Assembly (NCBI GenBank): GCA_037127315.1
Contig: JBBBDQ010001122.1
Coordinates: 6,569,501 to 6,633,500 of the forward strand
Source: Ascarosepion bandense
Taxonomy: Eukaryota > Mollusca > Cephalopoda > Sepiida > Sepiidae
Direction of reading: 5' to 3'
DNA length: 64,000 nucleotides
In this document: positions 22,046 through 32,620 of the stretch, piece by piece
Numbering within the stretch: the stretch's first letter is position 1
How the letters are laid out: the number at the start of each line of letters is the position of its first letter
Notes under the pieces: model-generated
The model's input: the letters and a program-made list of their open reading frames with translations, nothing else
Database searches by the model: none
Told to the model about the DNA's origin: nothing
Position numbers and translations under genes: made by a program

Positions 22046-23340
22046 AATTAATAAAGTGTAAATACTACAGAGGAAAGTTCATCAGAATAATTACCATGAA
22101 AGTATTGAGAAAAAAGTACATTACGGCGGTGGGAAAGTGACCTAAGGCGTAATACCAGGACAGGACTAATAAATTTGCAAATTCTTCTTTGAAGAATCTC
22201 TAAATACGAGGATGAACTGAAAGTACAGTGAGTTGCTTATTGTTTTCCCGTTGTAGTGAATGGTAATTGGATACTGTTGTAGGTTAACGGAATTTGGCCT
22301 TGTGGTAGATAGCCCACTATAAGTCATAAAATGATTTATAAAATCAAGAAAAGCAAACTGAGTTGAAAATAACATTTATATATACATACATATCAATTAA
22401 TGTTTTACAATTAAAGCAATACTTGAATATAAGTCCAACGGAGGTTAAAGTGTTCATGGCAAATATAATGCTCAAAAAGATAATTAGTGTTTAGGAATGT
22501 GGGGAGCGGAGGTATGTGAGGAATGTCTTTGAAGTGGTCGCTCCTTAGGTCAGTAAGTGCTTTTGAGACAGTGAAGAAGGAAAGAGGCAAGCATAGTAGC
22601 CGCTCAACTTAAGTCCAGGGGATATTAATTACACTCTTCTCCTCTCAGTCACTGCTCGTCTGCTGGGGTCTTGTCTGTATCCGCTTTTTATATCTGCTTT
22701 TGGTTCAAAAGCAGCTCGTTTTGGGATTTCATCCTTGTATTTGATTCTGGGCTTCCCATTGGCTGGTAAATAAAATTCGCGTAGGCTCGCGAAATGGAAA
22801 TTTGATATTTGATTAATTTTTATTTTTCAACCGGAACATCTGCGCGGACACGGATGCGCAACGACGATTTTTGGTCATTTGTCTTTTGGTCGGTATAGAG
22901 TAAACATCCGGTCCCTCGCTTGTGCTCGGTATCACCACAAAAGTTCATAGAGTGATTATGATGGAGTAAATGCTAAAACTGGTAAATCTTGTAGGCATTA
23001 TTATGATGACAATTTGAAACTTTTTTATTCCATTGATTTTTTTTTTAGTTTTCTATGAAGGATCTGGTATTTATTCAATAAATCGTTTGAAATAAAGCAA
23101 AGAGCGCTGGACTATAACACTATTTTTTAGCGATTGAATATTGCATTGTTTAAAATAACAATTGTCTTTTCCTGATACAAGTTCTAATTGTTAACTGTAG
23201 GCAGGAGATGGATTCATATCGTTCCTAACGGCATTGGACCGTAAGTGAATGTAACTTCGAACAACGTGAATGGCAGGAAAATCAAGAGAAGGCGGTGAGT
23301 GAAAGCGAGATAAAAAAAGAATGATTGCAAGAAGATAAAA
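22046..23340. other. Unassigned sequence
   Basis: No repeat family or motif was recognised in about 1.3 kb. It is less microsatellite-rich than its neighbours, with a moderately GC-rich stretch at 22620-22930. Host regulatory or decayed transposon DNA are both possible. Confidence 0.4.
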
Positions 23341-23344
23341 CACA

Positions 23345-23440
23345 TAATCGTCAGCAAGAGGAAGGGCTTAAGATGAAAGCTACGAGTTGGGGACGTCAAA
23401 AAAATCAAGTAAAGAAATGCATTTAACGAAGCTGCTGTCT
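23345..23440 (+). repeat. Dispersed 90-bp repeat, copy 1
   Basis: The sequence from CGTCAGCAAGAGGAAGGGCT to AAATGCATTTAACGA is repeated at 25541-25625 with scattered differences. The second copy directly follows the LINE A 3' end there. Confidence 0.6.
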
Positions 23441-24722
23441 ATTAATCATTACAGACAATCGATCATATCCCCCCCCCCCCATTAGCATGTGTTACGAATG
23501 CAGATAGCCACAAACACACACACCTACACACATATATTAAGATTAGTCTCCGCGTGGCAACAGGGGATAGAGTCAGTTTTGGGATAGCAGGTCAAAAGTT
23601 GACTGACCCAGATACCCTTAGTAACGGGTGTCTAGACAGGAACTAGACAGGGACCAGACATGAGGTCATGAAGCAGCAGGAGCCAAAGTGCGCGCCAAAT
23701 ATAAGTCACGAGGAAGACTGAGATTTGAAATCAGTTGCTGACTAGACTTTGAAGGGACAAGTCACGATTGCTGAGCGCTGATAACTTATGAATGAAAAAG
23801 GAGAAACGCATTTATGATAATGACGTAATTCGAGCAGTTCATCTTTAGCAACTCCGGATAAGAAATATAAGTGTATAATTTTTATTCGTTAAAATAATAA
23901 TAAGAAGACTAAACCGAATTGTGTATCAAGAAAGAAAGGTAGTGGCACAGAGAAGATAACGTTCGGATAAAGAGCCGGTGAAGAGAAGAAATTGCAGAGA
24001 TAATTGTATGCTGAAAATACAACATTCGTTTGAAGAAAGAAGAAAAGAAAGTTGCAGATACATTTATTACAACCGGGCAGTGTTTAAATCCAAGCTGGTG
24101 TAAAAGAAGAAGAAAGAAAGAAAAGAGAAAAGAAAAGATAGTAAAACAAAAAGAGAAGAAACTGAACATAAAGATAAGTTATTATATACTTGGACCAGTG
24201 TTAGAAAATACGCACACATTCACGAATATTACGTTATCGCAAACACCATATTACATGTCTAAATAATATTATATGAATCCTCTGTGTTAATCTTCTGCAT
24301 TCGTATTCGTCGTATTCTTTCATATTCGTTCGTATTTGTCGTAATTTGTTATTTCGACTAATTTGGTATCCGAACATAAGTTTTGAGATTCAGGTCATTG
24401 AACATTCTTACTCATACTTATATTTTTTTTATTTTAATATTTTGTTCACATATTAAAATTTTTATACCAAAATCATTTCGTCTTATTGTTCATCCTTGAA
24501 TTGTTGGTTAGTGCATGTGTTGATAAAGAAGCGGACCTGGGAAGAATACAGTCCGATTATATCAATCGAACAGTAATCTTATTTTTATCTTTGTTTATTA
24601 TTGTCCATTTGTCATGATCTATGAGAGATAACTCATATCTGCCCATAGATGTGGAAAATGTAGATATCCTTGAATCGGCGCATAATTATATTAATGATTA
24701 TCGTCGAGGAAGGCATATGACA
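23441..24722. other. Unassigned AT-rich sequence
   Basis: It contains a poly-C run near 23470 and A/G-rich stretches near 24030-24170. Open frames on both strands in that part are lysine- or phenylalanine/serine-rich and reflect composition. Confidence 0.4.
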
Positions 24723-24723
24723 T

Positions 24724-25550
24724 ATGGATCAGGCTAATCTCCCTGAAAGCAAAACACTGAGCCTCCTCGGATTAACTCTCACAACAGACCTCAAGTGGAA
24801 TGTCAACATAGAATCCATAGCTAAATCTGCTGCTAAGAAGGTCGGTTTTCTGCGTAGGGACAGGAAATTTTTCCCATCGGAAACAATCCTGCACATATGT
24901 AAATATACCATCCGCCTGTGCATTGAATACTGCTTCCATATCTGGTCGGGTGCTAATGCTATCCACTTAAGGGTCCTTGACAAAATCCAGCGTAGAATCT
25001 GTAATGTGATATATCCCGACTTGGCAGTTCGGATACAGTCACTTTCTCAATGGCGCAATGTGGCTTCCCTGTGTCTCTTCTACAAATACTTTCACGGCTT
25101 CTGCTCCGAAGAACTTAGCGCTTTGGTGCCCCCTATGTATGAATTTACTCGAGCCACAAGATTAGCAACTAGGTTCCACCCTTTTGCTGTGAAACCAATA
25201 AAATGTAAACGCAAATTCTACTCCAACAGTTTTTTTCTCGCATTTCCCGCCTGTGGAATTCCCTTCCGTTTACTTGCTTCCCCGACTGATACAATCTCCA
25301 AGAATTTAAATGTAAAGTTTATAGTCATCTTTTATATCACTAACTTGCATCCTCTCTCTCTCATGCTCTTTTCTCCCCCCACTGCACTCTCATCAGTATT
25401 CTCATTCTTCTCTTACCCACTTCCTGACACACCCTATAACATGTCACTCTTTCTCATAACTTTCCTCCTATGTAACCCCCTGCACAACAGTGGCAGTAAA
25501 ATGCCTTGTTTGGGGCGATATGATTATATAAAAAAAATTCGTCAGCAAGT
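24724..25550 (+). mobile_element. LINE A (CR1/Jockey-like) RT C-terminal fragment and 3' end
   Basis: This is the longest non-repetitive open frame of the window (292 codons to 25602). It starts in the post-catalytic region of a non-LTR RT: LLGLTLTTDLKW, SAAKKVGFLRR, ILHICKYTIRLCIEYC, DKIQRRICNVI, SLSQWRNVASLCLFYKY, then YEFTRATRLATRFHPF and FYSNSFFLAFPACGIPF. The fingers and palm with the YADD box are missing, so it is a 5'-truncated copy. After about codon 220 the frame runs through untranslated sequence into the tail GGGGCGATATGATTATA. It provides the reference for all other LINE A pieces. Confidence 0.75.
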
Positions 25551-25625
25551 GGAAGGGCCCCTAAGATGCAAGCTACGAGTTGAAAACGTCAGAATCAAGT
25601 AAGTAAATACATTTAACGATCTGAG
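25541..25625 (+). repeat. Dispersed 90-bp repeat, copy 2
   Basis: Second copy of the segment at 23345-23440 (CGTCAGCAAGTGGAAGGGCC... to ACATTTAACGA). Its left edge coincides with the end of the LINE A insertion. Confidence 0.6.
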
Positions 25626-25764
25626 AAGTGTTAAAACAGACCACGGGAAATGCGATAGCATTGTAATGCCAACGGTAATGGCTGTTTTCTTATAAGGAAA
25701 CATTTGGCATTCATTAAATGAGCAGTTAGTGTTACCGTTTCTCTTAAAATAATTTTAGAGTTTT

Positions 25765-26025
25765 ATTTGCTATCAAATTTAGCTTCTACAAGGCTCAAGA
25801 GCCACTTGAGGTAGGGGGCTAAACGAGGGAAAGGCTTTAGAAGGAACGAGGAAACCCAAGTCCTAAACACGAAACGAGAGATAAACCTCACTTTTCGTCC
25901 TCTGTTAAAAACAATTCCCAGATAGTTAAACTGTTCTACATGACTGATTTTCCTATCTCCAATTTGTAATGAACCGTTGATATGAAAACTGCCGTCGAGA
26001 CAGCTAAAATGAATGGCAAACTTAA
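25765..26025 (-). mobile_element. RT-derived fragment of another LINE
   Basis: One minus-strand frame is open for about 85 codons and contains INGSLQIGDRK and VEQFNYLGIVFN. The latter matches the KYLG box that follows the catalytic domain in many RTE-like non-LTR RTs. No start codon or flanking RT motifs were seen, so it is a short relic. Confidence 0.4.
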
Positions 26026-26450
26026 GTTACGATCTTTAAAAGTTTGCGAATTACGTAAATATTAAAAATGTTTGAAATTTCTTTCTGATACAATTACATT
26101 CAACGCATTTCAGTTTGCAAGAAATTATTTGTGAATTTATTTGGAAATATAATGAAGTGGTTTCCCCTTTGTCTATGGTTTAGAATTCAGTTTTCTTCTT
26201 CTGTCACTCAAGGCTAGAGAGCATAATCTTACCTACTATTTAACCCATGGTTGGGAAAGGAAGTTGTAATCTCCAAGCTCTTCAGTTTGAAGTGAACGCA
26301 ACTGTCTAGCGTGGAACTTGAACTCGGGTCGTTGATTCTATTTTCTGTTTCAATAACCGTTGTGCTACCAATATATTCTTACATTATGCAAACATCTAAT
26401 TTGTTTTTTCATATTATAGTAATAATTTATTTACTATAACTATACTATTA

Positions 26451-26500
26451 TTTGCTATAACTGTTCACACTCTAAAGAGAGTGCGAACAGTTATAGCAAA
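26451..26500. repeat. Hairpin, 23-bp arms, 4-base loop
   Basis: TTTGCTATAACTGTTC with CACTCT pairs with its reverse complement across AAAG, with one mismatch. It sits about 40 bases before the Helitron-like copy at 26540. Confidence 0.8.
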
Positions 26501-26539
26501 TATATTCCACAGTATATTTATACTATAGTATATAATATA

Positions 26540-27147
26540 CTAGCAGTATAGCCCGGAGTTGCTCGGGTGTAATGAAAGCTTTAAAACTAATCCATGGTCC
26601 TGGAGCTCAGACCCTTTGGACGTTAGCGCGAAAGACTAAAAAGCAATGGTTGTTTCCAGTTAAAGCGAAACCATAGACTGAAAAAAAAAAAAATGAATGG
26701 ATGTAAGTCAAATTTTGATTTCCTGGTATCGATATCAAATAAGTTTTTTTCGTCGTAAACTGAATTTTGAAGGCTAAATAAGTCCTCTGAGTAAATGGTA
26801 TCATGGCTGAGACTAAGAACTACAATTATACCTACTTAGAGCCAAACTCGAAGCAAAAACTAAAATAAAAGGGCTGAAAAACTGATTTTGATCAGACCCG
26901 GTATCTTGACTTATATATAAATATATATTATCGATTTTCTGCACTATTGTAAGAACTGCAACCTTGAAACTTCTGAATATCGTTTCTTATGTCCTTGTCT
27001 ATGAGTATATCAAATTTGATTAAAATCGGACCACTCCTTCCATAACCCGATTTTTTCGATTATCGATTTTCGATATTTATCGGGGGTACCTCGACACAAA
27101 ACCTAGCTAAGAACACTCGTAGATGCTTATAGTACAATTGTGTAAAG
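26540..27147 (-). mobile_element. Helitron-like element, 5' truncated
   Basis: The minus-strand 3' end (hairpin CCCGAGCAACTCCGGG, then CTAG) is intact. The body matches the array units through the AGAACACTCG... region. The copy ends within CTTATAGTACAATTGTGTAA, where SINE A sequence begins. The TC end is lost. Confidence 0.6.
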
Positions 27148-27194
27148 AGACATGATTGACTAAAGCGTGTATCACGTATGGCACTTAACTGACT
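27147..27194 (+). mobile_element. SINE A 3'-end fragment
   Basis: Only the last 48 bases of SINE A (AGCGTGTATCACGTATGGCA...CTGACTG) are present, fused to the truncated Helitron-like copy. Confidence 0.6.
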
Positions 27195-27206
27195 GATTGA
27201 ATTTTT

Positions 27207-27430
27207 ATATGGGAATGGATAGCTGCTCCGGTCGAGGAATTGGAGAGTCGAGTTCGAATTCATTACATTACATTCACTTACGTGAATTCATTACATTACA
27301 TTCACTTACGTACTAATACCCTGGGGAAAGGTATGAATCCCTCTCTTTTCCCCAAGCAAGACAGACTGGGTTCTATAGCCTTGGGTAGCAACCGGTCTAA
27401 GAGAAGGAAAGCTCTGAATTAAAATCAGCT
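27207..27430 (+). mobile_element. SINE A head copy, diverged
   Basis: A degraded tRNA-like head retains the B-box-like GAGTTCGAATTC. Within it a 30-bp segment (ATTCATTACATTACATTCAC) is duplicated in tandem (27259-27318). The body continues to GGTTCTATAGCCTTGGGTAG and then ends. Confidence 0.55.
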
Positions 27431-27794
27431 TGGAGTGGGTGGGGGTCTCGTCAGGCTGTCGAATCACCACTTCTACTGCGGTGGCAGTACATTAGACTCT
27501 TAGGTGACCCCTCTCCCCACTACGACGCTAATGAGTCACGTGATATCTGGATCTGGATGTTAGAATATATACCGCCATTAGATATTTTTTTCCATAAAGC
27601 CTACTCGTGCTATCAAGGACTACGTAAAAATTCTTTTCAGTCAGGATAAAAAGAAATTTCATTGAATTTTCAGTATTAACTTTATTGGCCGGAATATTTA
27701 CTTTTTTAGCTCAATATGTTTTTTCTCTTTCTCAATCAATTTGTTTTCTGTTTGAATTTCGGGAATGAGGAGATCATTATTTACACGAAGTCTA

Positions 27795-27860
27795 TTATCC
27801 TCGTTTGTTGTTGTTATCATAACGCTTCGGCTGTTCTACTCTCTGGCCTTCATCAGGTGC
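27795..27860 (-). ncRNA. Hammerhead-like hairpin
   Basis: On the minus strand CTGATGA is followed by AGGCC...AGCC and then GAAGCG, one change from GAAACG. There is one extra base between core and stem. Similar hairpins occur in Penelope-like element ends; this one probably is inactive. Confidence 0.35.
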
Positions 27861-28079
27861 ATATCGATCCGGGTAGCCTACAAAGAATTTCGATCTGATC
27901 ATTTTATGTACTCTACGAGGATAGATTGTTCTCGTTTTACTGGCTGTGTCTCGGGATATATTATCTAGTTCTTATCCTTAATAACGTTCGCTTATTGCTC
28001 GCCCTGTTTACACTGATTCCAGTAAACAGGATCGAAACGTTGTGATAAAAAAACTACAAAGTCGAGGACAATAATTCAC

Positions 28080-28290
28080 ATGTCAGTCAGTCAGTCAGTC
28101 AGTCAGTCAAGTGCCATACGTGATACACGCTTGGGCGATCATGTCTCGAAAGAGACATGACTGACTTGGCAGAAGATTATCCCGCAGTAGGTTGCCATTG
28201 CTTTCTGCGGTAGATTAGTTGCCAACCAAGGCTTTAGAACCCAATCTGTTATGTTGTTTGACTCATAGCTAGAGGGAGAAGAGATGTATT
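28080..28290 (-). mobile_element. SINE A, 5' truncated
   Basis: Contains the conserved 3' hairpin CATGTCTC-GAAA-GAGACATG and the CTTTCTGCGGTAGATT block. The tRNA-like head is missing. Confidence 0.65.
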
Positions 28291-28310
28291 ATATTAGTAA
28301 GTAGTAATTA

Positions 28311-28359
28311 GTGGGGGATCAGTTTATTACTTCATAACAATAGAAAACTAATCCCCCAC
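28311..28359. repeat. Hairpin, GTGGGGGAT...ATCCCCCAC
   Basis: A GC-rich 9-bp stem extended by AGTTT/AAACT with a one-base bulge, around about 20 bases. It lies between two SINE A copies in the same orientation. Confidence 0.6.
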
Positions 28360-28401
28360 TTTCTGTCCAGTAGAAACTTTAATTGTTTTCAACTATTATG
28401 T

Positions 28402-28680
28402 TCAGTCAGTTAGTTAAGTGCCATACGTGATAAACGCTTGAGCGATCATGTCTCGAAAGAGACATGACTGACTGGGTAGAAGATTATCCCATAATAGGTT
28501 GCCATTGCTTTCTGCGGTAGTCTGGTTGTCAGCCAAGGCTATAGAACCCAATATGTCTTATTATTTAACCCATAACTGGAGGGAAAAGAGGATTAATACC
28601 TTTCACAAGGTAAGTAAGTGAATGCAAGGAATTCAAGTGGAATACGAACTCGGCACCCCGATTTGTCGTTCGCGTGTAAA
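28402..28680 (-). mobile_element. SINE A, nearly complete
   Basis: The 3' hairpin, body and part of the head (GAACTCGG..CCCCGATTTGTCGTT on the plus strand) are present. The A box is lost. It lies about 110 bp from the previous copy in the same orientation. Confidence 0.65.
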
Positions 28681-28980
28681 TAGTCTAAATAGTGTAAATA
28701 ATGATATAATATAAATAATAACGCCACACCTAGAAATTCAAACAGAAATTAATTTATTAATTAATTTAGTTTTTAATCAAGGTGCGGTTGTAGACAGCGT
28801 AGTGGGAAAGTGTTTTCGTGACGGCATTTACAAATACACTCTAAAGGAGGCATCCATTTTTTATGATTAGCGGAAGTTCGTGGTCCGATCGGCGGTGAGG
28901 GAATGTAACTAGTTTGATTTCCAAGACATTGAATGTAACCAGCTAGTTGTTTTTTTTTAAATTTTTTTTTTTTTACCACT

Positions 28981-29058
28981 GAGATTTTAGAGCAAAATCG
29001 GATGAGAGATCAGCTGCTAATGTCTGTTCATCACGTGTTTTGTATCATTGGCATAGAT
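28981..29058 (-). mobile_element. LINE RT fragment, downstream half (contains YANDT)
   Basis: On the minus strand this continues the RT interrupted by the SINE at 29067. It reads VSIYANDTK, the catalytic motif C box with asparagine in place of the second-position aspartate of YADD. Beyond that the frame decays. Confidence 0.55.
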
Positions 29059-29066
29059 ACTCACAG

Positions 29067-29370
29067 TGGCGCAGTGGATATCGGCTCGGAACGAGAAATT
29101 GGGGAGCCGAGTTCGAATTCCAGTTGAATTCCTTGCATTCACTTACGCGCAAATACCCTTGGGAAAGGTATTAATCCGTCTCTTCCTTCCAGTTATGGGT
29201 TAAATAACAGGACAGATTGGATTCTATAGCCTTGGTCGGCAACCAGTCTACCGCAGAAAGCAATGGCAACCTACTGCGGGATAATCTTCTGCCCAGTCAG
29301 TCATGTCTCTTTCGAGACATGATCGCCCAAGCGTGTATCACGTATGGCACTTAACTGACTTAACTGACTG
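29067..29370 (+). mobile_element. SINE A, full length, with 8-bp target-site duplication
   Basis: This is a complete copy. It has the A box TGGCGCAGTGG at the first base, the B box GAGTTCGAATTCC, and the body. The 3' domain contains CATGTCTC-TTTC-GAGACATG inside an outer CAGTCAG...CTGACTG pairing. It is flanked on both sides by ACTCACAG (29059-29066 and 29371-29378). It splits a LINE RT exactly between motifs B and C. It serves as the reference for family A. Confidence 0.8.
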
Positions 29371-29765
29371 ACTCACAGGTGATCTGATTATACTCTTAGG
29401 AAGCTCGTTTATATAAAGTAAAAAGAGGGTTGGTCTGAGAACTAACCCCTGGGAAATGCCTGTATTGATTGCTAGGATTTGGAGGACTGGCCGTTAATAA
29501 CTACCTTCCGTTTAGAAGGACTTTATTATTGAGAAGATTTTTCCATTGTTTACATAGCTAAAGAACTTGAGCAGCAATCCTTTATCGCACACCTTGTCAA
29601 AGACCTTAGAAATATCTCGTGCAATTGTTATTGGGGTGTATTTGTTGTCTAGTGCTTCACTGATGCTGTAAATAAGGCTAGTTAGGACATCAGCAGTGGA
29701 TCGGCCCGATCAAAACCCGTACTGCTTTTCGATCAGTAAAATGTTTTTATCTAGGTGCACTTAAT
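29371..29765 (-). mobile_element. LINE RT fragment, upstream half
   Basis: The minus strand reads QYGF-stop-SGRSTADVL, then IARDISKVFDKV (motif A) and GISQGLVLRPTLFLLYINEL (motif B) of a CR1/Jockey-type RT. Stops interrupt the frame. Joined across the SINE it continues smoothly into the YANDT segment. Confidence 0.65.
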
Positions 29766-29927
29766 ATTCTCGTTGTCAATCATCTAAGTACTGAATTAGG
29801 CTCGTTGATTAACTTTGGCAATCGGACGCAAACTATTGTTTCAAGTAGCTCTTTTATAAGTACAATGCAATTAACAAATTACATATTACCATAATTTATT
29901 GAAAAATCAACCAGAGCCGTGTGTATG

Positions 29928-29958
<31 letters not shown>

Positions 29959-29964
29959 TTTTTT

Positions 29965-30140
29965 TCAATTTGTGAACGAGTTATTACGCGACCCAGGTTT
30001 CTACCATGAGTGGTGTCTTCAGGCGATTTTCAATAACTGATTTTACCGTTTACCGATTTTTTTAAGAACGCTCAAGTAACGGTGGTTTTTTTGAACGCTC
30101 ACGTGAGAGGGATTTTTGAACGCGCAATTTTTAAAATTAC
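29965..30140 (-). repeat. Dispersed element carrying a hammerhead-like core, copy 2
   Basis: Reverse-oriented relative of 6290-6470. Both the GCGTTCA-rich pair and the ribozyme-like part are preserved. A TA run with poly-T lies at one end. Confidence 0.5.
29980..30037 (-). ncRNA. Candidate hammerhead ribozyme, copy 2
   Basis: The minus strand has CTGAAGA, a stem II region ACCA-CTCA-TGGT, GAAA, stem III A-C...G-T and a GUC triplet. Stem I is GTTATT/AATAAC (6 perfect pairs) plus GC/GC with an internal loop. Compared with the copy at 6377, stem II has a mismatch next to the core. The stem I strand that differs there is perfectly paired here. Confidence 0.5.
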
Positions 30141-30340
30141 AAGAAATTATAACGTTTTCATCCATGGTTGTAGGAACCTAATAAGTATTTTTAGTAAGAA
30201 AGAACGGAAATTATGACTAAATGTAATATGCTATTCCCCTAAAAAATGAACTATTGAATGAAAGAACAGAAATTATGACTAAGTGTAACAATACCATATA
30301 TGTAAATATGTGAACAATGTGAACAATGAAGCCACCACTC

Positions 30341-30422
30341 AGAGGCGACAGACTGTTTCATGCTAGGCACAATCATCAGTGGCCTTCTGATTGCGTCTAG
30401 CATGAAACAGTCTGTCGCCTCT
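30341..30422. ncRNA. Inverted pair of hammerhead-like modules
   Basis: AGAGGCGACAGACTGTTTCA and its reverse complement form the ends. On the minus strand the module reads CTGATGA, TTGTGCCTAGCAT, GAAA, CAGTCTGTC. Its minimal stem III is A-C/G-T around AGTCT and it ends in GUC. The plus-strand partner has lost part of the CTGANGA core. Confidence 0.45.
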
Positions 30423-30442
30423 GGGTGTTAACTTTAATGCTA

Positions 30443-30499
<57 letters not shown>

Positions 30500-30522
30500 T
30501 GTGTATATAACACGCTAAAATC

Positions 30523-30618
30523 TGCCCATAGCTTAGAGTTAGAATCACCTACTGATGTCAATTCGGTTGGGTTTCAATCCTGGCTAGAAGCAATAGGATG
30601 TTTAAACGTACTGATGAC

Positions 30619-30620
<2 letters not shown>
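30523..30620 (+). mobile_element. SINE family B, 3' truncated
   Basis: A-box-like TAGCTTAGAGTTAG and B-box GGTTTCAATCC are present. The body stops in (TA)n after GTACTGATGACTATATG. Confidence 0.55.
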
Positions 30621-30676
<56 letters not shown>

Positions 30677-30678
30677 CT

Positions 30679-30830
30679 GTATACAGGCTTGTTTCGCTGT
30701 ATCTCTGCTCATCAGTGCGGCTAGATTTACCGTTCGCTTAAAGCCGAAACTGAAACCCGACTAATTTTTCACCAGTCAGAGATTCACCCACCAAGCTATC
30801 GGCGTACCTCAGAGAAAGGCAGATTTCTTA
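30679..30830 (-). mobile_element. SINE family B, inverted
   Basis: The minus strand carries the family B body and a decayed head. Together with the copy at 30523 it flanks a (TA)n run in opposite orientation, so the two SINEs could form a hairpin. Confidence 0.5.
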
Positions 30831-31124
30831 GCGTGAAATGTTTTTACAAGAGGGTTCAATCTTGTAACTGAACCGAGAACGTTCAATAAGATAACCAGAG
30901 AACATAGTATAAAGTCGTAAATGGCTACAGTTTATGAAATTTTCCTTCCTTCACAGTCCTTAAACGGCTATCAAGGGCATAAATAAATATCATACACACA
31001 GGTTTAGCTGAATTTTCAATTAAATTCTGACATGAATTATTAAATGTACATATTAGCGTACACACATATACAATATTTTTATTCAGGTGTTAATAAAACA
31101 GTGCTCAATGTTGTATGAACAGAG

Positions 31125-31270
31125 CTATTCCGCAGACAGATCTGTTTCGCTGTATCACAGCTCATCAGTACGGTTAGACTCCGATTGCTTTTAACCCATG
31201 ATTGAAACCCGACCGAATTGGCGTCAGTCGGTGATTCTGCCTCTGGGCTATGAGCGCTCGGTAGAAGAAG
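31125..31270 (-). mobile_element. SINE family B
   Basis: On the minus strand the A box CATAGCCCAGAGGCAG and the B box GGTTTCAATC are present at normal spacing. The body is close to the 19.1-kb copy. Confidence 0.6.
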
Positions 31271-31301
31271 GCAGACTTTTATATATTAATAGATATGCAT
31301 A

Positions 31302-31439
31302 TATTCTTACGTCGATGGCACTACTCGGCGTTTCATGCGTTATGCAATCATCAGGTACATATTAGAAACTCAAAAGTTTGTAATATACACCTGATGATGC
31401 ATAACGCATGAAATTCCGAGTCGTGCCATTGACGTGGGA

Positions 31440-31441
<2 letters not shown>
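31302..31441. ncRNA. Palindromic pair of hammerhead-like modules
   Basis: Two modules face each other. The minus-strand member has CTGATGA, TTGCATAACGCAT, GAAACGCCGAGTA. The plus-strand member has CTGATGA (31391-31397), TGCATAACGCAT, GAAATTCCGAGTC. Stem III in the first is A-C/G-T around GCCGA with a GUA triplet. Stem II would carry a U-U mismatch at its base. Related single modules lie at 17.4 and 17.9 kb. Confidence 0.45.
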
Positions 31442-31483
<42 letters not shown>

Positions 31484-31714
31484 TTTGGGGTTGGTTAAAG
31501 ACCGATGAATTATTTTATTTTTCAATATTTTGGATCATTTTCTTCGTTTATTTAAATATGTATTGTCCAATGTCAGTGTACTTTCGGGGTCCTCTTTATA
31601 ATATCAATACAGTCTCAAATCGAACCCCGACTTTTACAGAGTTATTACCCTTTTGTTAAGTCAGCTCTGATTAAAATTGTCAAGCTTGAAAATGTGCTAG
31701 CATCATCGATGTCA

Positions 31715-31876
31715 GCATTTAGGTGCGCTTGGAATTATAAAAAAAGGAACACAACAGCACACTGAAAAATTCCCTGGAAACCACTACTTGCCTTGGGTCT
31801 CCCCGCAGACTTGGTAGGTCGTGTGACTATAGCAGAAATTGAAATATGCTAATAATAATAATAATAATAATAATAA
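31715..31876 (+). mobile_element. LINE B 3' fragment, internally deleted, with (AAT)n tail
   Basis: Starts in the GCTTGGAATTATAAAAAAAG segment and jumps to the 3' untranslated part ending CAGAAATTGAAATATG. It is followed by an AAT run. The next LINE B fragment starts directly after that run. Confidence 0.55.
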
Positions 31877-32137
31877 AACAACACACTGAAAGAACCCCTG
31901 GAAACCCCAGCTTAAGAGATATACAAAAAATTGTCTTGTTAAGTACAGCCCACACACTAAGGAGAACTTTGTCTATGTAACGGTAGGGATGATAGGGGAG
32001 ATAGAAAAAGCATGAAATGGAGCCATAGCAACACACCACTACGTGTCTTATGTCTTCACGCAGCCTTGGTAGGTAGTGCGACCATAGCAGAAATCGAAAT
32101 ATGATGAAAAATGACAACATAATAATAATAATAACTA
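31877..32137 (+). mobile_element. LINE B 3' fragment with short (AAT)n tail
   Basis: Matches 11835-12085, including CCCAGCTTAAG and GCCCACACACTAAG, and ends GAAATCGAAATATGATG followed by AAT units. Confidence 0.6.
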
Positions 32138-32553
32138 TCGGAAACCATGGAATTTCTACGGAAGGATAATTATGATTTCCTGGTAAAATTTTACTTTGTC
32201 ATACTACAAATGATAGTAACGTCTTCAAACATAAAGGTATTGGATAATAAAATAACGATAACACAGAGTATAATTTTATTAAAATATCTATAAAAGTAGT
32301 GTCCATAGAAACTACTTTATTGTAATCTTATATTATATTAAGCGGTGTATCCACAGACCGTAACCAAAATACTGTTTTGTGAGAGATTTTGAAAGTGAGA
32401 ATGTTTTTTTTTTATTACTGAAAAATCATGGTTCCTGTGTCCATTGTAAACAGAAAAGACCAATTGAGTAATGGCCGAGCGTGTAGAGGCTAGAAATGTC
32501 GTTATTAGGTCGCGGAATACGGCAACAAACCTATCTATTTTTACTATATTGTG

Positions 32554-32620
<67 letters not shown>

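Noticed and set aside
27990..28045. CCTGTTTAC...GTAAACAGG hairpin followed by ATCGAAACG, a possible ribozyme
   Set aside because: The CTGANGA half of the core is missing, so a hammerhead cannot form; kept only as part of the local hairpin-rich debris.
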